A model generated the notes under the pieces. It was not told where the DNA came from. It saw only the letters and a list, made by a program, of their open reading frames with translations, and did no database searches. From Pontibacter deserti (GTDB lineage: Bacteria; Bacteroidota; Bacteroidia; Cytophagales; Hymenobacteraceae), in assembly GCF_023630255.1 (NCBI RefSeq), contig NZ_JALPRS010000004.1, positions 1-64,000 on the forward strand: DNA of 64,000 bases, given 5' to 3'. How positions within the stretch are numbered: the stretch's first letter is position 1; every line of letters begins with the position of its first letter. The translations under genes were made by a program, and so were the position numbers. Positions 18,421 to 27,388 of the stretch are shown piece by piece.

Positions 18421-19191
18421 ATGACTTTACATAGAATCCGACAAGCACTCCTTATTTGTGTAATGCTGCAAATAGGGAGTGCTTTTTTTAGCACAGAAGC
18501 TATCGCCCAGCGTTCTGTTTCTACAAGTGAGATAGGAGTAGGTATAGGTGGCGCCAACTATAAAGGAGAACTTGCGCCTAATTACCGCTTTCTTAATAAT
18601 CAGCCTGCAATTACGGGCTTCTACCGCCGCGACCTAACCAATACATTTACAGCCAGAGGCGGCGTTATGCTTAGCCACCGGATAGTAGATGATAACACCA
18701 TAGGAGATGCTGTGCAGGATCTGCCGTTATCAGATTACAGGCAGGCGGAGCTGCGACTGAGCTTAGCTGAAGTATCACTGGTCATGGAGTATAACTTCCT
18801 GGATTATTATGACCTTTCTCAAAAGATACGCCTATCCCCATACTTCTTTGCAGGGGTAGCAGGCCTCATCTATAACAAAAAGCTTACAACAGATAATCCT
18901 GCTCTGGAACCCAGGTTAAATAAAGTATTTGATACTGATCTTACTATCAGCGTGCCTTTTGGGGTAGGTGTAAAGTATGCGCTTAGCAAGCACTGGAACC
19001 TTGGTCTGGAGTTTGGTACCAGAATGCTATTTAACGATAACATGGATTTCCTGCAGGAAGTAGATGGTAAAGATGTGGCCAACCCCTATGATAAAGACTG
19101 GTATTACTACAACGGCATTAGCCTTTCTTATACCATTTACAGAATTAATTGCCCACCTCCTTACAAACGCCAGCCCGGCATATTGGATTAA
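18421..19191 (+). CDS. DUF6089-type outer membrane beta-barrel protein, second copy
   Basis: 256 residues with signal peptide 1-29 (AIAQ end). STSEIGVGIGGANYKGELAPNYRF parallels the opening of the gene upstream and the plan is the same without the polar insertion: paired amphipathic strands, DLTISVPFGVGVKYALSKHWNLGLEFG, and a C-terminal DWYYYNGISLSYTIY. The pair is a tandem duplication that has diverged well. The next gene is uppS. Function is unknown. Confidence 0.76.
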   Translation: MTLHRIRQALLICVMLQIGSAFFSTEAIAQRSVSTSEIGVGIGGANYKGELAPNYRFLNNQPAITGFYRRDLTNTFTARGGVMLSHRIVDDNTIGDAVQDLPLSDYRQAELRLSLAEVSLVMEYNFLDYYDLSQKIRLSPYFFAGVAGLIYNKKLTTDNPALEPRLNKVFDTDLTISVPFGVGVKYALSKHWNLGLEFGTRMLFNDNMDFLQEVDGKDVANPYDKDWYYYNGISLSYTIYRINCPPPYKRQPGILD

Positions 19192-19251
19192 CCATTTAAT
19201 TTTTAATTAAATTGCTTTGCTTTTTGTAACTTGCAAGGAAATTGTGGTTAA

Positions 19252-19995
19252 ATGGATCTTAGGGAGAAAGTAGATATAAACAATTTACCCAAGCACATAG
19301 CCGTTATTATGGACGGTAATGGGCGTTGGGCTAAGCAACGTGGGGGCTTACGCATTTTCGGGCATAAGAACGCAATTACTGCTGTCCGGGAAACAGTTGA
19401 AGCTGCTGCTGAGCTTGGTGTTGAATACCTGACCCTATACGCATTCTCTACAGAGAACTGGTCCAGGCCAGCAAGTGAGGTTTCGGCACTGATGCAGCTT
19501 TTAGTAACAACTATACGCAAAGAAACCGCTACACTTAACAAAAATAATATCCGCTTACAAACTATAGGCGACACAGAAAGTTTGCCTAAAAGTTGCCGCC
19601 AGGAGCTACAGGAAGCCATTGAAATAACAAGTGGTAACTCCCGGATGACGTTAGTGTTAGCCCTTAGCTATAGTGGTCGTTGGGAGCTTGCGCAGGCCAT
19701 GCGAAAGCTGGCAGGTAAAGTAGAGCAAGGCGAAATTTCAGCAGCAGAGATAACTGAAGGCATGATAGCTGATCATCTGGCTACAGCAGGTATGCCAGAC
19801 CCTGAACTACTCATACGTACAAGTGGCGAAATGCGCATCAGTAATTTTTTACTATGGCAATTAGCTTACACGGAATTATACATAACAGAATTGCTTTGGC
19901 CGGACTTCCGGAAAGAGCATCTATACGAAGCAATATTATCTTACCAACGTCGCGAAAGACGCTTCGGTAAGACCAGTGAACAACTAATCAAGTAA
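19252..19995 (+). CDS. uppS: isoprenyl transferase (undecaprenyl diphosphate synthase)
   Basis: Builds the C55 lipid carrier for peptidoglycan and surface polysaccharide by cis addition of isopentenyl diphosphate to farnesyl diphosphate. 247 residues, typical. Catalytic Asp21 is in IMDGNGRWAKQRG; TLYAFSTENWSRP follows; the C-terminal pyrophosphate and magnesium site is RTSGE (189-193) with LLWQLAYTELYI. It is separated from bamA by seven bases. Confidence 0.96.
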   Translation: MDLREKVDINNLPKHIAVIMDGNGRWAKQRGGLRIFGHKNAITAVRETVEAAAELGVEYLTLYAFSTENWSRPASEVSALMQLLVTTIRKETATLNKNNIRLQTIGDTESLPKSCRQELQEAIEITSGNSRMTLVLALSYSGRWELAQAMRKLAGKVEQGEISAAEITEGMIADHLATAGMPDPELLIRTSGEMRISNFLLWQLAYTELYITELLWPDFRKEHLYEAILSYQRRERRFGKTSEQLIK

Positions 19996-20002
19996 AATAT
20001 TA

Positions 20003-22483
20003 ATGGCAAGATGCATCTGGGTGCTGTTTTTCCTGCTTCTGGCAGGCACAGCCTCTTCTCAAGTTCTTAACAACACTACGCAGACAAACCCTGTTGATTA
20101 CACGCAGCCGCGCCAGTACCAGATTGGAGGCATTACGGTAAGCGGAGCAAACTTCTTAAATCCGGATGCCCTTATAGCTGTTACTGGCCTCAAGGTAGGT
20201 GACGAAATTACGGTGCCCGGCGAAGACATCAGCCAAGCCATACAAAAATTATGGGCGCAAGGTATTATCGGAGATATAGATGTAACGATCTCCCGTGTTG
20301 AGGGCAACCAGATATTCCTGGACTTCAATCTGAAAGAGCGCCCACGCCTTTCCCGCTTCACTTTTTCAGGTATAAATAAATCGCAGCAGGAAAACTTGAG
20401 CGAGAAAATAAGCCTGCAGCGTGGTAAAACCGTGAACGATGCTACCCTGAACAGCACCCGTACTATAATAAAGAATTACTTTGCTGAAAAAAGTTACCTG
20501 AACGCAAAAGTAAGTATGACACAGCGTCCGGATTCGCTATTGCCTAACAGTGTAGTGCTTGATATTAAAATTGATAAAGGAGATAAGGTAAAGATCGGGG
20601 ATATTGATATAGTTGGTAACGAAGCTTTCTCTGACAGAAAGCTGGAAAAGCAGATGAAGAAAACAAAGGAGAAAAGCCTCTTTAATATTCTGTCATCTTC
20701 TAAGTTCCAGGAAGCTGAGTATGAAAACGACAAGCAACTACTGCTTGATTTTTATAATTCTGAAGGTTACCGTGATGCCGTTATTGTTTCTGACTCTGTT
20801 TACAGGATAAGCGACGACCGACTGGGCATACAAATAACAGTAGATGAAGGCAAACGCTACTACTACCGAAACATCACCTGGAAAGGAAATTACCTATACG
20901 ATGATGCTTACCTGACGAAGGTATTAGGTATTGAGAAGGGTGATATTTATAACCGTCAGGAACTTGATAAGCGTTTGAACTACAATCCAACTGGAATTGA
21001 CGTATCAGCCCTTTATCAGAATGATGGTTACCTGTTCCAAAGTATAGATCCTGTAGAGGTAAGAATAGAAGGCGACTCTATAGACTTAGAGATGCGTGTG
21101 TATGAAGGACCGCAGGCTACTATCAAGAATGTAGTTGTTACAGGTAATACAAAAACAAGCGAGCACGTAGTGCGCAGAGAGTTACGTACATTGCCTGGCG
21201 AAAAGTATAGCCGTGACGACCTGATCAGAACACGAAACGAACTGGCAGCTTTAGGTTACTTCGATCCTGAAAACATCGGGTTACAGCCTATTCCAAACCA
21301 GGCAGATGGTACCGTGGATATTCATTATTCAGTTGTAGAAAGACCAAATGACCAGATCAGTTTATCAGGTGGTTGGGGTGGCCCTATTGGTGCTGTAGGT
21401 ACTGTAGGTTTAACACTTAACAACTTCTCTACCCGCAAATTCCTGACACTATCTGAGTGGAGACCAGTGCCAAGCGGCGATGGGCAGCGTTTGTCACTAA
21501 ATGTTCAGGCAAACGGTAAATATTACCAGTCTTACTCACTATCGTTTACAGAGCCCTGGTTAGGAGGCCGCAATCCGAATTCATTAACAGTAGGTTTATT
21601 TAAAACTGTAAGACGCGTGCCAAGAGCGGAGCAGGATGAACGCTTGAACGTAGATGGTGCATCTGTGAGCCTGGGCCGCAGACTTAACTGGCCGGATAAC
21701 TACTTCAACATTACACATACACTGTCTTACAACAGATATAAACTTGATAACTATACCCAGCTATTCGCTGATTTTACAACTGGTACATCAAACAGTATCT
21801 CGTTTATAAATACACTTTCACGCTATAGTATAGATAACCCAACCTTCCCTACACGTGGTTCTCAGCTTTCGTTAAGTATAAACCTGACACCACCTTACTC
21901 ACTGTTCCAGGAAGGAAAAGGTAAGTATGAATACATTGAATTCAATAAATGGATGTTCGATGCATCGTACTTTATAAACTTGGCAGGAAAATTGGTATTG
22001 AATACAAGGGCACATTTTGGCTTCCTAGGTAAGTATAGCTCAGATGCAGACTATGGTCCGTTTGAGCGCTTTAAATTAGGTGGTTCTGGTCTTGGTGGTG
22101 GTAACATCTTTGTTGGAACAGAATATATCGGCTTGCGCGGTTATGAAGATGAAAGCGTTGTAGATACAAATGATCCTGAATTATTACAGGCAGGTGGTAT
22201 CGCTTATAACAAGTTTGTAATGGAACTACGCCAGTTGATTTCGCCTAGCCCGGCGGCTACCATTTATGGTCTGGCTTTCGTAGAGGCAGGTAACAACTTC
22301 GGTTCGTATACTAACTATAATCCGTTTAAGCTGTACCGTTCGGTGGGTGTAGGTGCCAGAATATTTATGCCTGCGTTTGGCTTGCTAGGATTTGACTATG
22401 GCTGGAGACTAGATGATATACCAGGTCAGCCGGGTGCGAAGAATGGTATGTTCCACTTTATTATAGGGCAGCAGCTGCGCTAA
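20003..22483 (+). CDS. bamA: outer membrane protein assembly factor BamA
   Basis: Core of the machine that inserts beta-barrels in the outer membrane. 826 residues: signal peptide 1-19, five POTRA domains (about 40-420: IGGITVSGANFL; RFTFSGINKS; IGDIDIVGNEAFSDRKLEKQM; YYRNITWKGNYLYDD; IKNVVVTGNTKTSEHVVRRELRT), then a 16-strand barrel that includes FKLGGSGLGGGNIFVGTEYIGLRGYED. VRRELRTLPGEKYSRDDL is the usual last POTRA. The C terminus reads FHFIIGQQLR, so the chain ends in Arg and not in Phe. Followed by two Skp genes. Confidence 0.95.
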   Translation: MARCIWVLFFLLLAGTASSQVLNNTTQTNPVDYTQPRQYQIGGITVSGANFLNPDALIAVTGLKVGDEITVPGEDISQAIQKLWAQGIIGDIDVTISRVEGNQIFLDFNLKERPRLSRFTFSGINKSQQENLSEKISLQRGKTVNDATLNSTRTIIKNYFAEKSYLNAKVSMTQRPDSLLPNSVVLDIKIDKGDKVKIGDIDIVGNEAFSDRKLEKQMKKTKEKSLFNILSSSKFQEAEYENDKQLLLDFYNSEGYRDAVIVSDSVYRISDDRLGIQITVDEGKRYYYRNITWKGNYLYDDAYLTKVLGIEKGDIYNRQELDKRLNYNPTGIDVSALYQNDGYLFQSIDPVEVRIEGDSIDLEMRVYEGPQATIKNVVVTGNTKTSEHVVRRELRTLPGEKYSRDDLIRTRNELAALGYFDPENIGLQPIPNQADGTVDIHYSVVERPNDQISLSGGWGGPIGAVGTVGLTLNNFSTRKFLTLSEWRPVPSGDGQRLSLNVQANGKYYQSYSLSFTEPWLGGRNPNSLTVGLFKTVRRVPRAEQDERLNVDGASVSLGRRLNWPDNYFNITHTLSYNRYKLDNYTQLFADFTTGTSNSISFINTLSRYSIDNPTFPTRGSQLSLSINLTPPYSLFQEGKGKYEYIEFNKWMFDASYFINLAGKLVLNTRAHFGFLGKYSSDADYGPFERFKLGGSGLGGGNIFVGTEYIGLRGYEDESVVDTNDPELLQAGGIAYNKFVMELRQLISPSPAATIYGLAFVEAGNNFGSYTNYNPFKLYRSVGVGARIFMPAFGLLGFDYGWRLDDIPGQPGAKNGMFHFIIGQQLR

Positions 22484-22499
22484 TTAAAAAGGAATCAGT

Positions 22500-23162
22500 A
22501 TGAAAAAGTTTTTGTTCATCTTTTTAGCGGGCTTTTTTCTGGCGCATATTTCCAATGCACAGAAGATTGGGTATATTGATTCCAACTTTATACTTAGCAA
22601 AATGCCTGCTTATGGCAAAGTGCAGCAGGAGATGGACAAGTATGCTGAAACCTGGCAGAAAGAAATAGAAAGCCTGCAGCAGGAAGCAGATAAATTAAAA
22701 CAGGAATACCGCGCGGAGGAAGTGCTTCTTACAGAAGAAATGAAGAAGAAGCGCCAGGCCGAGATCAACAAGAAAGAAGTTGAAGTGCGCGATTACCAAC
22801 GTAAGGTTTTTGGCTACGAAGGTATGATGTTTAAGCGCCGCCAGGACCTGATGCGGCCGATACAAGACGAAGTTTTTACTGCGGTAGAGAAAGTTTCTAA
22901 AGCACGCCAGATAGCTATCATGTTCGATAAATCCGGTGACCTTGTAATGATCTATACCAACCCGATACATGATTATACAGAGTATGTGCTGGAAGAACTG
23001 GGGTTAGCCTCAGATAAAGCTAATACAAAAGGGAAACAACCAGCAGACGCACTTAAAGAAAATCCGGATGATCTGCCAGCTGTAGGCGAAGGAGAGGAAG
23101 AAGAGCAGAAGCCGGTACAGGAACCAAAAAAGCCAACAACCAAAAAGAAGCCTAACAACTAA
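22500..23162 (+). CDS. OmpH/Skp-family periplasmic chaperone, first copy
   Basis: 220 residues: signal peptide 1-20, then KIGYIDSNFILSKMPAYGKVQQEMDKYAETWQKEI, the Skp N-terminal strand and long coiled-coil helix with alternating charge. Skp trimers hold unfolded barrel proteins on the way to BamA. The C-terminal 45 residues are a low-complexity tail rich in Glu, Pro and Lys, absent from E. coli Skp. It lies 16 bases after bamA. Confidence 0.9.
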   Translation: MKKFLFIFLAGFFLAHISNAQKIGYIDSNFILSKMPAYGKVQQEMDKYAETWQKEIESLQQEADKLKQEYRAEEVLLTEEMKKKRQAEINKKEVEVRDYQRKVFGYEGMMFKRRQDLMRPIQDEVFTAVEKVSKARQIAIMFDKSGDLVMIYTNPIHDYTEYVLEELGLASDKANTKGKQPADALKENPDDLPAVGEGEEEEQKPVQEPKKPTTKKKPNN

Positions 23163-23193
23163 CTATTATACTTTATTATTAATTAACCAACCA

Positions 23194-23814
23194 ATGATGA
23201 ACAAGATCAAAACCTTAGTAGTAGCGTTTTTACTGATCAGCTTTGCGTCTTTCGCACAAAGCAGCGACCAGCCTTTAAAGATTGGTTATACTAACGTTGA
23301 ATACATCTTACTACAGCTTCCTGAAAGCAAGCAGATAGAATCTTCTCTTAAAGACCACAGCACACAGTTGGAAAACCAGCTGAAAGGAAAGTATGCAGAT
23401 TACGAAAGCAAACTACAGGCTTACGAAAAAGGTGCTGCCACTATGGATAAAACCATTCGTGAAGACAAAGAGAAAGAACTGATGAACCTGAACAACTCAA
23501 TCCAGGAGTTTCAGCGTAACGCACAGCAGTCTCTGCAGCAGAAAGAAAAGTCTTTAGTTGATCCGGTTATCGCTAAAATCGACAAGGCTATCAAAGATGT
23601 GGCAAAAGAGAATGGTTATACTTATGTAATCAGCAACCAGGCTTTATTAGCTGGCCCGGAAGATGGCGATATCTCTCCGCTTGTGCTAAGAAAGCTAGGT
23701 GTAGACCCATCAAAAGCAAAGGCAGCTGAGCCTGCTGCAGCTAAACCAGCAGCAACTACACCAGCAAAAACTCCGGCTAAAACGCCAGCTAAAAACACCA
23801 AGAAGAAGAACTAA
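23194..23814 (+). CDS. OmpH/Skp-family periplasmic chaperone, second copy
   Basis: 206 residues: signal peptide 1-21, LKIGYTNVEYILLQLPESKQIESSLKDH, a long charged coiled coil, and VIAKIDKAIKDVAKENGYTYVIS, the conserved Skp end. The tail is an Ala-Lys-Pro-Thr repeat (AKTPAKTPAKN), basic where the first copy is acidic. The pair after bamA is usual in the phylum, and hetero-oligomers are possible. A terminator follows. Confidence 0.9.
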   Translation: MMNKIKTLVVAFLLISFASFAQSSDQPLKIGYTNVEYILLQLPESKQIESSLKDHSTQLENQLKGKYADYESKLQAYEKGAATMDKTIREDKEKELMNLNNSIQEFQRNAQQSLQQKEKSLVDPVIAKIDKAIKDVAKENGYTYVISNQALLAGPEDGDISPLVLRKLGVDPSKAKAAEPAAAKPAATTPAKTPAKTPAKNTKKKN

Positions 23815-23836
23815 TAACGTACTTCCTTATAGTTTT

Positions 23837-23872
23837 GAAAGCCGAAGTGTAAACCTCGGCTTTCTTTTTATT
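23837..23872 (+). terminator. terminator after the bamA-skp-skp run
   Basis: AAAGCCGA (23838-23845) pairs with TCGGCTTT (23856-23863), followed by a T-rich stretch, 23 bases after the second skp stop. Confidence 0.8.
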
Positions 23873-23894
23873 TATAGCTTATAGCAAAATACCA

Positions 23895-24932
23895 GTGGCA
23901 GCTTACGAAGAACAGGATATAACAACAGAAGACTCAGACGAACTATATGAACACCATCGCATAATTGTAGATAAAGGGCAGGCACTGCTCCGTATCGACA
24001 AGTTCCTGATGGACCGCCTGGCAAATGTAACTCGTAATAAATTACAGGAAGCCATACGGGCGGAGTCGGTGCAGGTAAACGACAAGCCGGTAAAGGTAAG
24101 CTACAAGGTAAAACCTTCGGATGTTATAACCATTACACTGGCAGAGCCACCGCGCGATACTGATATAGTGCCGGAGAACATTCCGTTGGATATTGTGTAT
24201 GAGGACGAGGAATTACTGTTGGTAAATAAACCTGCCGGAATGGTAGTGCATCCTGCCTACAATAACTGGACGGGTACTTTAGTAAATGCGCTTACCTACC
24301 ACCTGCAAAACCTGCCAACCAGCCGTAATGGCGAAGGCCGCCCCGGTCTTGTACACCGCATCGATAAAGACACATCCGGTTTGCTGGTAATTGCTAAAAC
24401 TGAGTATGCTATGGCTTTTCTGGCAAAGCAGTTTTATGACCATACAATAGAACGTACCTATTATGCCTTGGTGTGGGGTGAGCCAAAATCAGATTCAGGT
24501 ACTATAACCGGCAATGTAGGGCGCAGCGCAAAAGACCGTAAGGTAATGAAAGTTTACCCGGATGGTTCTTATGGTAAGCACGCTGTAACGCATTATAAGG
24601 TCCTCAGGCGCTTTAAATACGTGTCACTGGTACAATGTAACCTCGAGACAGGTAGAACGCACCAGATACGCGCGCATATGAAGTATATTGGCCACCCGCT
24701 TTTCTCGGACGCAACTTATGGTGGCGACAAAATTTTGTATGGAACACCAAACGGCACTTATAAAGCTTTTGTAGATAACGCCATGAAGCTGATGCCTCGC
24801 CAGGCACTGCATGCTAAATCACTGGGCTTTATACATCCTACAACTAAACAGGAGCTATACTTCAACTCTGATCTTCCAGACGACTTTACTTCGGTGCTGG
24901 ATAAATGGGAGTTGTATGAGAATGCAGAATAA
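23895..24932 (+). CDS. RluA-family 23S rRNA pseudouridine synthase, RluD-like
   Basis: 345 residues: an N-terminal S4 RNA-binding domain (about 30-95, RIDKFLMDRLANVTRNKLQEAI) and a catalytic domain with GLVHRIDKDTSGLLVIAKT, in which the Asp of HRID-x-D-T-S-G is the nucleophile, then GRTHQIRAHMKYIGHPLFSDATYGG. The architecture is that of RluD (U1911/1915/1917 of 23S rRNA). The start is GTG at 23895; a start further in would cut into the S4 region. It follows a terminator and so probably has its own promoter. Confidence 0.88.
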   Translation: MAAYEEQDITTEDSDELYEHHRIIVDKGQALLRIDKFLMDRLANVTRNKLQEAIRAESVQVNDKPVKVSYKVKPSDVITITLAEPPRDTDIVPENIPLDIVYEDEELLLVNKPAGMVVHPAYNNWTGTLVNALTYHLQNLPTSRNGEGRPGLVHRIDKDTSGLLVIAKTEYAMAFLAKQFYDHTIERTYYALVWGEPKSDSGTITGNVGRSAKDRKVMKVYPDGSYGKHAVTHYKVLRRFKYVSLVQCNLETGRTHQIRAHMKYIGHPLFSDATYGGDKILYGTPNGTYKAFVDNAMKLMPRQALHAKSLGFIHPTTKQELYFNSDLPDDFTSVLDKWELYENAE

Positions 24933-25058
24933 AAGTATACAGGAGGTATAACTATCTACTGTAAGTTAAAACATTCTGCGTATTTACTGATTTACAAGAT
25001 TGTATATTTATATAAAAAGAGGTGATATTTCTCATCAAATAGATAGAGTTATACTTTG

Positions 25059-25066
25059 TATCTTTG
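25059..25066 (+). promoter_or_regulatory. -7 element TATCTTTG of hemH
   Basis: Perfect TAnnTTTG box 25 bases before the hemH ATG, giving a short leader. The -33 TTG is not clear. Confidence 0.6.
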
Positions 25067-25091
25067 AAACTGATAAGCATTTATACTTTAG

Positions 25092-26120
25092 ATGAGCAAA
25101 AGAAACATGGGTAAAATTGGTGTTCTGCTGGTAAACCTCGGAACTCCGGATACACCTGAAACTCCTGATGTAAGAAAGTACCTGCGCGAGTTCCTGTTGG
25201 ATAAGCGTGTAATAGATATAAACCCGGTTGGCCGTTACTTCCTGATAAATGGAATAATTGCTCCTTTCCGGGCTCCTAAATCTGCGAAAGTTTACAAAGA
25301 GCTATGGACCGAGCGCGGTTCACCTTTATTGTTCCATGGGCTTGACCTTAAAGAGAAGCTGCAGGTTGCTCTTGGCGATAATTATCATGTGGCTTTTGGT
25401 ATGCGTTACCAAAGCCCAAGTATAAAAAGCGCTTTAGAAGAACTTCGCGATAAAAGTGTAGACCGTATTATTGTGCTGCCTTTGTTCCCGCAGTATGCAT
25501 CGGCTTCAACCGGGTCTGTGCAGGATAAAGTGATGGAAATTGTGAAGGACTGGTGGGTTATACCAAGTATAAACTTTATTTCTTCTTTCTGCGATGACCC
25601 CGGGTTTATAAAAGCATTTGCCGAGCTAGGCAAGCAACACATGGCAAAAGATAACTATGATCATGTAATCTTTAGTTACCATGGATTGCCGGAACGACAG
25701 GTTTTAAAAGGAAGCGATAAAGGTTATTGTAAGCTAGGCTCTTGCTGTAACAGTTATAACAAGCGGAACAAATACTGCTACCGTGCGGCCTGCTTTGCCA
25801 CCTCAAGGTTACTGGCAGAACAACTTGGGCTAAGCGAAGATCAGTATACAGTAACATTCCAGAGCCGCCTGCTGAAAGACCCGTGGTTGCAACCATACAC
25901 TGATGAGGTTTTAAAAATGCTTCCTGCTAAAGGTATAAAGAAAGTACTGGCCTATAGTCCGGCATTTGTAGCTGACTGCCTTGAAACTACTGTAGAAGTT
26001 GGCTCAGAATTTAAGGAAATGTTCGAACATGCCGGTGGTGAAAAATGGCAACTGGTAGAAAGCCTTAATTCAGAACAGATCTGGGTTGATGCTGTTAAAG
26101 ATATGATTCTACAGCATTAA
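25092..26120 (+). CDS. hemH: ferrochelatase
   Basis: Inserts ferrous iron into protoporphyrin IX, the last step of protoheme synthesis. 342 residues: KIGVLLVNLGTPDTPETPDVRKYLREFL at the N terminus, LPLFPQYASASTGSV, the catalytic His in FSYHGLPERQ, and the C-terminal YSPAFVADCLETTVEV with the Glu ligand. It has a cysteine-rich stretch (CKLGSCCNSYNKRNKYCYRAACF region, five Cys) usual in Bacteroidota ferrochelatases. Two in-frame ATGs lie close; 25092 fits the promoter. Confidence 0.96.
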   Translation: MSKRNMGKIGVLLVNLGTPDTPETPDVRKYLREFLLDKRVIDINPVGRYFLINGIIAPFRAPKSAKVYKELWTERGSPLLFHGLDLKEKLQVALGDNYHVAFGMRYQSPSIKSALEELRDKSVDRIIVLPLFPQYASASTGSVQDKVMEIVKDWWVIPSINFISSFCDDPGFIKAFAELGKQHMAKDNYDHVIFSYHGLPERQVLKGSDKGYCKLGSCCNSYNKRNKYCYRAACFATSRLLAEQLGLSEDQYTVTFQSRLLKDPWLQPYTDEVLKMLPAKGIKKVLAYSPAFVADCLETTVEVGSEFKEMFEHAGGEKWQLVESLNSEQIWVDAVKDMILQH

Positions 26121-26157
26121 GTTTTAAAAAAGAAGATATTTGAAAGAGACCCAAAAT

Positions 26158-26195
26158 AAAAGAGCCGCTGACATTAAAATCAGCGGCTCTTTTAT
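26158..26195. terminator. two-way terminator between hemH and the small barrel gene
   Basis: AAAGAGCCGCTGA (26158 onward) pairs with TCAGCGGCTCTTT (26180 onward), with T-rich flanks on both strands. It lies between two convergent genes and can serve both. Confidence 0.9.
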
Positions 26196-26205
26196 TTTGT
26201 AGAAA

Positions 26206-26706
26206 TTAATCCCAGTCCCAATCCGAATCATCTCCGTCATCCTCCTCAGGATCAAGCATAATAGGAGCTTTAAGGTATATACCTAAAGCCTTCTGAGGTC
26301 CGCCCTTGGCATATCTTATTCTATAGTTCAGGCCCATGTAGTAGTTCACCCAGTAATCAGTTTGAAGACCTATAGCTGTTGCTTCGTCTTTCTTAAACTC
26401 AATATATGGTCCTGCTGAAATGCCAACTATCCCTAGACCTGTTTGTGCCTGCGTGTAAAGAATGGTATTTCCTTTCCGACGGTCAAAACCTAAGTTAGCA
26501 CTAAACGGAACCTTATAGTCTTCAAACCACCACAACGATGCTTCAACACCCCAACTTACCTTCGGCTTCTTATCCCCGAAATTATAATGGAAAGCCGGAC
26601 CTACCGAGAAAACATCCTGAGCATGTACTGCATGAAGAGCCAGTACAAGTAAAATTAAAAGCAACTTATACTTTAAAGCCACTTTCTTACTAGTAGAAAA
26701 GGTCAT
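26206..26706 (-). CDS. secreted small beta-barrel-like protein with acidic tail
   Basis: 166 residues: basic N terminus, signal peptide with the hydrophobic core LLLILLVLALHAVHA (cut before Gln30), then short amphipathic strands (FSVGPAFHYNFGD; WGVEASLWWF; GLGIVGISAGPYIEF; YYMGLNYRIRYAKG) like an eight-strand outer-membrane barrel. The C terminus is extremely acidic (DPEEDDGDDSDWDWD), unlike the Phe-ended barrel signal. No family was recognised. It is 11 bases after the LOG-family gene and probably co-transcribed. Confidence 0.7.
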   Translation of the reverse strand: MTFSTSKKVALKYKLLLILLVLALHAVHAQDVFSVGPAFHYNFGDKKPKVSWGVEASLWWFEDYKVPFSANLGFDRRKGNTILYTQAQTGLGIVGISAGPYIEFKKDEATAIGLQTDYWVNYYMGLNYRIRYAKGGPQKALGIYLKAPIMLDPEEDDGDDSDWDWD

Positions 26707-26717
26707 ATGTTACTGAT

Positions 26718-27299
26718 TTAGATTCTTTTGAAGTCGATCCAGTAATCGGAAGTTGCATCTGAGTATTCTCGGATTTTCTGAAGAAGTATAACAGGGTTGT
26801 CTTCAATGATGAGGTTCTCGCGTTGGTCAGGTTTTACAAAGCCCTCCGCTATCGTATGATCTATCATCTCAAAGAATTTATCATAGTAGCCATTAATGTT
26901 GTAGAAGGCAACAGGCTTTTTAATAATACCTAACTGGTTCCAGGTAATGATCTCGCAGATCTCGTCGAAGGTGCCAAAGCCGCCTGGCATCGCTATAAAC
27001 GCATCAGAGCGTGCCGCCATTATTGCCTTACGCTCGTGCATTGTTTCTACCACATGTAACTCATGTAAGCCATTATGAGCTACTTCTCTGTCAACCAGGC
27101 TTTGTGGAATTACCCCAATCACTCTTCCATTGTTTTCCAGAACAGCATCGGCTATAACACCCATTAAACCGACATTACCAGCTCCATAAACAAGTGTTAC
27201 ATGTTGCTCTGCCATTAGTCTTCCTAATTCCGCAGATGCCTGGCTGTATACATTGTTTGTTCCTGTGTTTGCCCCACAGAATACGCCTATACTTTTCAT
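26718..27299 (-). CDS. LOG-family (TIGR00730) nucleotide phosphoribohydrolase
   Basis: 193 residues of a Rossmann-like fold with the family signatures GAGNVGLMG (loop binding the nucleotide phosphate) and PGGFGTFDEICEIITWNQLG, which holds the catalytic Glu. Homologues release a base from nucleoside 5'-monophosphates (cytokinin riboside phosphates in plants); the bacterial substrate is generally not known. The N terminus KSIGVFCGANTG is typical. Full length. Confidence 0.9.
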   Translation of the reverse strand: MKSIGVFCGANTGTNNVYSQASAELGRLMAEQHVTLVYGAGNVGLMGVIADAVLENNGRVIGVIPQSLVDREVAHNGLHELHVVETMHERKAIMAARSDAFIAMPGGFGTFDEICEIITWNQLGIIKKPVAFYNINGYYDKFFEMIDHTIAEGFVKPDQRENLIIEDNPVILLQKIREYSDATSDYWIDFKRI

Positions 27300-27330
27300 T
27301 TATACTTTATTTCTGTTTATACTTTGGCTA

Positions 27331-27360
27331 AAGAAAAGCTCCGGCATTGCTACCGGAGCC
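27331..27360 (-). terminator. terminator after the cysteine desulfurase gene
   Basis: On the minus strand GCTCCGG and CCGGAGC (27353-27359 and 27338-27344) form a 7-bp GC stem followed by TTTTCTTT, about 30 bases after the stop. Confidence 0.8.
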
Positions 27361-27388
27361 TCTATTTTATACTTTATGTTTATAGCAG

